This document shows positions 61,838-64,000 of a DNA stretch of 64,000 bases, in pieces. The position numbers and the translations under genes are program-made. Source of the stretch: Shewanella ulleungensis (lineage in GTDB: Bacteria; Pseudomonadota; Gammaproteobacteria; Enterobacterales; Shewanellaceae); NCBI RefSeq assembly GCF_014648315.1, contig NZ_BMQW01000010.1, forward strand, positions 1 through 64,000, in the 5' to 3' direction. The notes under the pieces were generated by a model. It was not told the DNA's origin. It did no database searches and was given only the letters and a program-made list of their open reading frames with translations. The stretch's first letter is position 1. Each line of letters starts with the position of its first letter.

Positions 61838-62518
61838 TTAGTCAAAATGCAGCTCATCAAAACTGGCTACTTTTTTACAATCTGCTTGGCGCTGGTCGGC
61901 AAAACGGAGCATTTGGCAGGTTGTCATACCCGCAGCTGCAGCGGCTTTTAGCTCTTCAGCAACATCTGACACAAATAAAATTTGCTTTGGCTTTAGGCTA
62001 ATCGTATTGCAAATGTTGCAATAGGCTTGCTTGTCTAATTTATTGCCTGTGCGGGTATCAAAGTGACCGCTAAATGAAGGGGTTAAATCACCTGAGTCAG
62101 AGTGGCTAAACAGCAATTTTTGTGCTTCAACAGAGCCTGAAGAAAAGCTGTAAATACGGATGCCTTTTTCTTTAATACGTTCAATGCTGTTGATAAAGTC
62201 AGGGTAAATATGCCCTGTAAAATCAACACGATTATAACCTTGTTTCCAAATCAAACCTTGTAAGGTTTTCAGTGGGGTGACTTTACGGTCTTCATCGATC
62301 CACTGCTGTAAAATTTCAGTCACACGCGCTATTGAGGCATCTTGCTCAAGAGCGATATCTTTAATGTCGCTGATACAACAATCTACCAACACATTGTGTT
62401 GGTTTTGCTCAAGGAACTCAGCCATCGCAGTGCGTGAATATGGAAATAACACATCCTGAATAAAGTTAAGATCGGTAGTGGTACCGGCGGTATCAACGAT
62501 GATAGCTCTAATACTCAT
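61838..62518 (-). CDS. mtnC: MtnC-like HAD phosphatase (acireductone synthase homologue)
   Basis: 226 residues from the ATG at 62518. It has the enolase-phosphatase E1 layout: an N-terminal DTAGTTTDLNFI, a helical cap, YSFSSGSVEAQKLLF, and LFVSDVAEELKAAAAAGM with the metal Asp. MtnC makes acireductone in methionine salvage. The expected DxEGTT is here DTAGTT: the nucleophile Asp9 stays but the second acid is replaced by Ala11, as in phosphonatases (DxAGT). Activity may be altered. No other methionine-salvage gene is adjacent. Confidence 0.82.
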   Translation of the reverse strand: MSIRAIIVDTAGTTTDLNFIQDVLFPYSRTAMAEFLEQNQHNVLVDCCISDIKDIALEQDASIARVTEILQQWIDEDRKVTPLKTLQGLIWKQGYNRVDFTGHIYPDFINSIERIKEKGIRIYSFSSGSVEAQKLLFSHSDSGDLTPSFSGHFDTRTGNKLDKQAYCNICNTISLKPKQILFVSDVAEELKAAAAAGMTTCQMLRFADQRQADCKKVASFDELHFD

Positions 62519-62563
62519 AAGATTTGTGACTCCCAAACAATAAATTAACTTAATGATGATCCT

Positions 62564-62767
62564 ATGCTTTATTGGCCTCTAAGGCTAGTGCTATTGACTA
62601 CATTGCTCCTAGGTTTGATGACTTTTAGTACAAGATGTGAGCTAGATTTAGATAATGCTAAATTGCTCGAGCGCAATGAGGGGAGAGTCGCTTTAGGGAC
62701 ACTGTTTAAAGCTGCTAAAGTTAGTGTGATGATTATCATCATTATGTTTATTAAGCATTTTAGTTAA
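62564..62767 (+). CDS. Small membrane protein, uncertain
   Basis: 67 residues with two hydrophobic stretches (LVLLTTLLLGLMTF and VSVMIIIIMFI) around an acidic and basic middle. It is divergent from the mtnC-like gene. The ribosome site is weak, and no family is recognised, so it may be spurious. Confidence 0.4.
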   Translation: MLYWPLRLVLLTTLLLGLMTFSTRCELDLDNAKLLERNEGRVALGTLFKAAKVSVMIIIIMFIKHFS

Positions 62768-62899
62768 TGTTGCCATAATTGAGTTGGGGTAATCGATAAC
62801 CATTATTTTTCAACCTAGCTCACGAATTAACAGGCCAATGAAATATAGTCTAACCTTAGGAATGGTTTACATGATTGGATAATTATAAAGGAGCGAGAT

Positions 62900-63139
62900 A
62901 TGTTAGGTGAAAGCCATGCGTTATTAGTCGATTTCCCTGAATACACAGTGACCATTTTAACGTTAATTGATGGTGACAGTGAGTTTGCGACAAATGCTCG
63001 TCGTTATCATGATTTAGACACTGAAATCCGCAAATTAGAGTTGAGAAATTCCCCAACGAGTGATGAGTTTATGCATCAAGCTAAACACGAACGATCAGTG
63101 CTTAAAGATAAGCTTTATCTTCAGTTTACTAAAACATAG
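62900..63139 (+). CDS. DUF465 (YdcH-like) small protein
   Basis: 79 residues, helical. LLVDFPEYTVTILTLIDGD and ARRYHDLDTEIRKLE are the DUF465 pattern, with LKDKLYLQF at the end. AAAGGAG lies shortly before the ATG. The function of the family is unknown. A region of repeats follows. Confidence 0.85.
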   Translation: MLGESHALLVDFPEYTVTILTLIDGDSEFATNARRYHDLDTEIRKLELRNSPTSDEFMHQAKHERSVLKDKLYLQFTKT

Positions 63140-63189
63140 AATTTTCTCGGCAGCCTCTTGTCGATAGTCTTTTTCGTCTTATCGGCAGT

Positions 63190-63470
63190 GTTTGGGCCTG
63201 GCCCCAGGTGTTAGCTTATACTTTTGTGTTTATGGCTTGTGGCCACTACGTCGTGGCGCTTCGCCCACACAAGACCAAGAGGAAACCAACGGCTGTTCCC
63301 TCTTTGTTTTTATAAAAAATTGGTCCCGCCGCCACATCAAACTTATTCTGTTTGATTTAAATGCTAGAGGCGATAATTTCACTACGTGGTTGAATCCTGC
63401 TTTTGATTGCGTTTCGGTTTTTATCGGCCCATCTTGTCATGCAGAGTGAAAATGCTAATGCTTCAGATGT
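63190..63470 (+). repeat. Long intergenic repeat, copy C
   Basis: A third, more divergent copy of the element at 26908 and 30015. It keeps the CCAGGTGTT...TATGGCTTGTGGCCACTA start, GTGGCGCTTCGCCCACAC, the hairpin AAGAGGAA...TTCCCTCTT at 63277-63304, the CCGCCACATCAAA block, and GCTAATGCTTCAGATG at the end. It is in the same orientation as copy A. The open frame across it is a by-product of the repeat. Confidence 0.75.
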
Positions 63471-63582
63471 GAATGACTTAAGCTGCGGGTTTACTTGTAC
63501 GCTATTAGGCGAGTTAAATTTTTTCGGAACTTCTGGATGGAAATAATTTTTTAATCAACAGGTTAATTAAAATTATTGACAG

Positions 63583-63685
63583 GGTTGGTCATGGTGGTTT
63601 ACGAGCCTCATCCTACCGCATGGGCGGTAGGCTGAGGTGCAGGGATGTACTTGTTCGTGTCGCTGAGTGAATGCCATGACTAACC
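63583..63685. repeat. Second type of multi-hairpin element
   Basis: GGTTGGTCATGG (63583-63594) pairs with CCATGACTAACC (63674-63685) with one wobble. Inside, CCTCA-T-CCTACCGC-ATGG-GCGGTAGG-C-TGAGG (63606-63637) folds into a strong stem. It has the outer-stem-plus-inner-hairpin plan seen at 26561-26650, with unrelated sequence. Confidence 0.65.
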
Positions 63686-63791
63686 AGTAAATGCACCCTT
63701 GGTGGAAAGAGCTTTGCTATCAGGTTTTAAGCTTAATACAGTACTTAATCAAGCTTGCTCTTACACACAAGTAATTTATGGTTTAGGTAAT

Positions 63792-64000
63792 TTACTCTTT
63801 TACAAACACCTGACGGCCGTTTACCCAGGTGGCGATGACCTTGTTTTGCCATATTTGTTGTGGGTTTATTGCGAAGTAATCGTCCTCAACCAAGATAAAG
63901 TCGGCTTTCTTGCCGGCCTCTAGTGTACCTAATAACTGCTCCTGGTGGCCGGCATAGGCTGCGTCGATGGTGAAGCTTTTAAAGGCTTCAATGCGTGATA
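63792..64000 (-). CDS. Amidohydrolase C-terminus (partial, YtcJ-like)
   Basis: The complement of the last ~209 bases encodes the final 69 residues of a metal-dependent amidohydrolase, stop at 63792-63794. Readable parts are FTIDAAYAGHQEQLLG, LEAGKKADFILVEDDYF and IWQNKVIATWVNGRQVF, the C-terminal block of YtcJ-like enzymes. The active-site region lies beyond the window, so specificity cannot be told. Confidence 0.85.
   Translation of the reverse strand, partial: SRIEAFKSFTIDAAYAGHQEQLLGTLEAGKKADFILVEDDYFAINPQQIWQNKVIATWVNGRQVFVKE

Noticed and set aside
63192..63449. 85-codon open frame inside repeat copy C
   Set aside because: Part of the repeat; the similar DNF-TW-PAF wording to copy A reflects shared DNA, not a conserved protein.
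63699..63923. 74-codon plus-strand frame near the right edge
   Set aside because: Antisense to the amidohydrolase C-terminus, which has a clear protein pattern.
1..64000. CRISPR arrays and prophage modules
   Set aside because: No regularly spaced repeats, cas genes, or phage structural or integrase genes were seen.

Overview
The window looks like chromosome of a marine gammaproteobacterium, most likely Shewanella (Alteromonadales). The evidence is the set of conserved blocks (gpmM-envC-yibQ facing yibN-secB-gpsA, nsrR, mogA), an MSHA-type prepilin, many TonB-dependent and c-di-GMP proteins, a GlyGly-CTERM protein, a sucrose (Scr) regulon and moderate-to-low G+C. The genus is inferred from gene content and style; no database search was run.

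Layout. 1-570: the 3' end of a 23S rRNA gene, a 5S gene reduced to its two terminal-helix strands, tRNA-Asp and a terminator. 1001-2896: pyrimidine-nucleoside and ribose salvage (rihA, rbsK). 3140-9805: housekeeping block with nsrR, envelope genes (yibQ, envC), gpmM, yibN, secB and gpsA. 9931-13516: an HI0933-type flavoprotein, a GlyGly-CTERM surface protein and a shortened MazE/ChpS-like antitoxin. 13760-18862: a signalling cluster of TonB-type receptor, YfiR, a 5'-truncated second yfiR, the broken start of a membrane sensor, and a REC-PAS-GGDEF-EAL protein. 19276-20137: an alpha/beta hydrolase pseudogene. 20258-23950: an arsenate operon (ArsC-ArsR fusion, dual-specificity-type phosphatase, arsenate-linked GAPDH, ArsJ). 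24272-26462: a DUF1328 protein, a small lipoprotein and a phosphatase-lipid kinase fusion.

26463-30449 is the most unusual stretch. A LysR / aldo-keto reductase / MdaB-type quinone reductase cassette lies between two long, imperfect inverted copies of a structured intergenic repeat. A third copy lies at 63190-63470, and other multi-hairpin elements lie nearby. 30450-35109 follows: a sigma-54 activator with a Glu in place of the receiver Asp, stress-type small proteins, TetR and an NlpC/P60 lipoprotein. Two near-identical -24/-12 promoter candidates (before the DUF1328 and BON genes) suggest a local sigma-54 regulon.

35264-43059 is a sucrose regulon: LacI-type ScrR, sucrose phosphorylase, MFS permease, TonB receptor and fructokinase, with the same 14-bp palindrome in both regulated intergenic regions. 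43150-48555 is an RND efflux pair with a divergent TetR gene and three TACC-N4-GGTA operators. 48688-50287 holds a prepilin, mogA and a small coiled-coil membrane protein. 50393-56568 has two divergent ABC gene sets around a YtrA-type GntR regulator. 56709-64000 holds acyl-CoA and lipid genes, two hotdog thioesterases, an uncharacterised membrane protein, an MtnC-like HAD phosphatase with an unusual motif, a DUF465 protein, repeats, and the C-terminus of an amidohydrolase that runs off the window.
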